This document shows positions 63,888-64,000 of a stretch of DNA of 64,000 bases, piece by piece (the stretch's first letter is position 1; the number at the start of each line of letters is the position of its first letter). The stretch covers positions 269,206 to 333,205 of the forward strand of contig NZ_CADDTS010000048.1 of assembly GCF_902753875.1 (NCBI RefSeq). The letters are read 5' to 3'. Source of the DNA: Acinetobacter bouvetii. GTDB taxonomy: Bacteria > Pseudomonadota > Gammaproteobacteria > Pseudomonadales > Moraxellaceae. The notes below the pieces were generated by a model. The model ran no database searches and was not told the DNA's origin. It was given only the letters and a program-made list of their open reading frames with translations. The translations under genes were made by a program, and so were the position numbers.

Positions 63888-64000
63888 TTAAGCTAATGAT
63901 TTCATAATTTGAATTGTTGGCTTATTTCGATGGGTTAATTGGTATGCACATAAAGAAGCATAAATTCCACTTAGAAATCCATGAATACTACGAGCTTTAC
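63888..64000 (-). mobile_element. C-terminal end of a transposase, IS982-like
   Basis: A frame that enters at the window edge gives 36 residues, KARSIHGFLSGIYASLCAY then QLTHRNKPTIQIMKSLA, and ends at TAA 63890-63888. The pattern RS-x(3)-FL-x(6)-A-x(2)-AY...KP resembles the end of IS982-type DDE transposases, though only this tail is in view. Its end directly abuts the truncated Sel1 frame. Confidence 0.5.

Overview
The window looks like a chromosomal stretch of an Acinetobacter species. The base composition is AT-rich and the proteins are of gammaproteobacterial type. The gene set fits the genus: plsB, sstT, a DUF2058 gene, a stand-alone gcvH, pilU, CioAB with a DUF2474 peptide, and many acyl-CoA and aromatic or organic acid catabolism genes, each with its own LysR, TetR, AraC or MarR regulator. 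The species cannot be told from sequence reading alone. No tRNA, rRNA or CRISPR array was seen.

Layout. 1-5.8 kb: short tandem repeats, a TetR regulator, then a LysR gene divergent from a GMC alcohol oxidase/dehydrogenase and an aldehyde dehydrogenase. 5.8-14.7 kb: cysK, plsB, a persulfide-sensor-like ArsR gene with a SulP permease, sstT, a DUF1275 gene and a DUF2058 gene. 15-21.8 kb: a frameshifted diguanylate cyclase, an ABC exporter coupled to a MaoC gene, an AraC regulator, gcvH and pilU. 22-23.5 kb: a DAHP synthase gene (aroG) with a long 5' region holding a small aromatic-rich leader ORF and an attenuator-like set of hairpins. 23.8-35.5 kb: a decayed ABC-F gene, an aromatic/aspartate aminotransferase, frmA, a ClsC-like phospholipase D lipoprotein, a MocR/EamA/PNPOx group, a DNA glycosylase, an SGNH hydrolase and a cut-short GFA gene. 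35.5-42.2 kb: an itaconate-catabolism-type cluster (LysR, acyl-CoA dehydrogenase, citramalyl-CoA lyase, itaconyl-CoA hydratase, CoA-transferase) beside an MFS transporter gene broken by one frameshift. 42.4-49.8 kb: a Fur-box-preceded enterochelin-esterase-like gene, a four-gene ACAD11/LvaA-C-like operon for 4-hydroxyacyl-CoA, a LysR gene, a triple 14-bp repeat and a membrane-anchored thermonuclease. 49.9-60.4 kb: cioAB with DUF2474, a MarR/MFS pair, a GlxA-type regulator, a large acyl-CoA dehydrogenase, a nitroreductase and a Fur-box-preceded fumC. 60.5-64 kb: a GalE-like protein lacking the usual catalytic lysine, then an accessory zone with a decayed Rhs C-terminal cassette, a possible immunity gene, a Sel1-repeat gene cut at its 5' end, and the tail of a transposase.

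Themes. The core is housekeeping metabolism interleaved with small catabolic operons, each next to a divergent regulator. Several genes are broken by single-base shifts (diguanylate cyclase, ABC-F, MFS transporter, Rhs). The ABC-F gene also carries two in-frame stops, so its loss is real; the single shifts could be real or base-calling errors. The points most worth following are the aroG leader, the start-codon-overlapping palindrome of the SulP gene, the itaconate cluster with its repeated ATCAAA/TTTGAT sites, the kinase-based 4-hydroxyacyl-CoA operon, and the Rhs remnant with an insertion whose removal restores the local frame.
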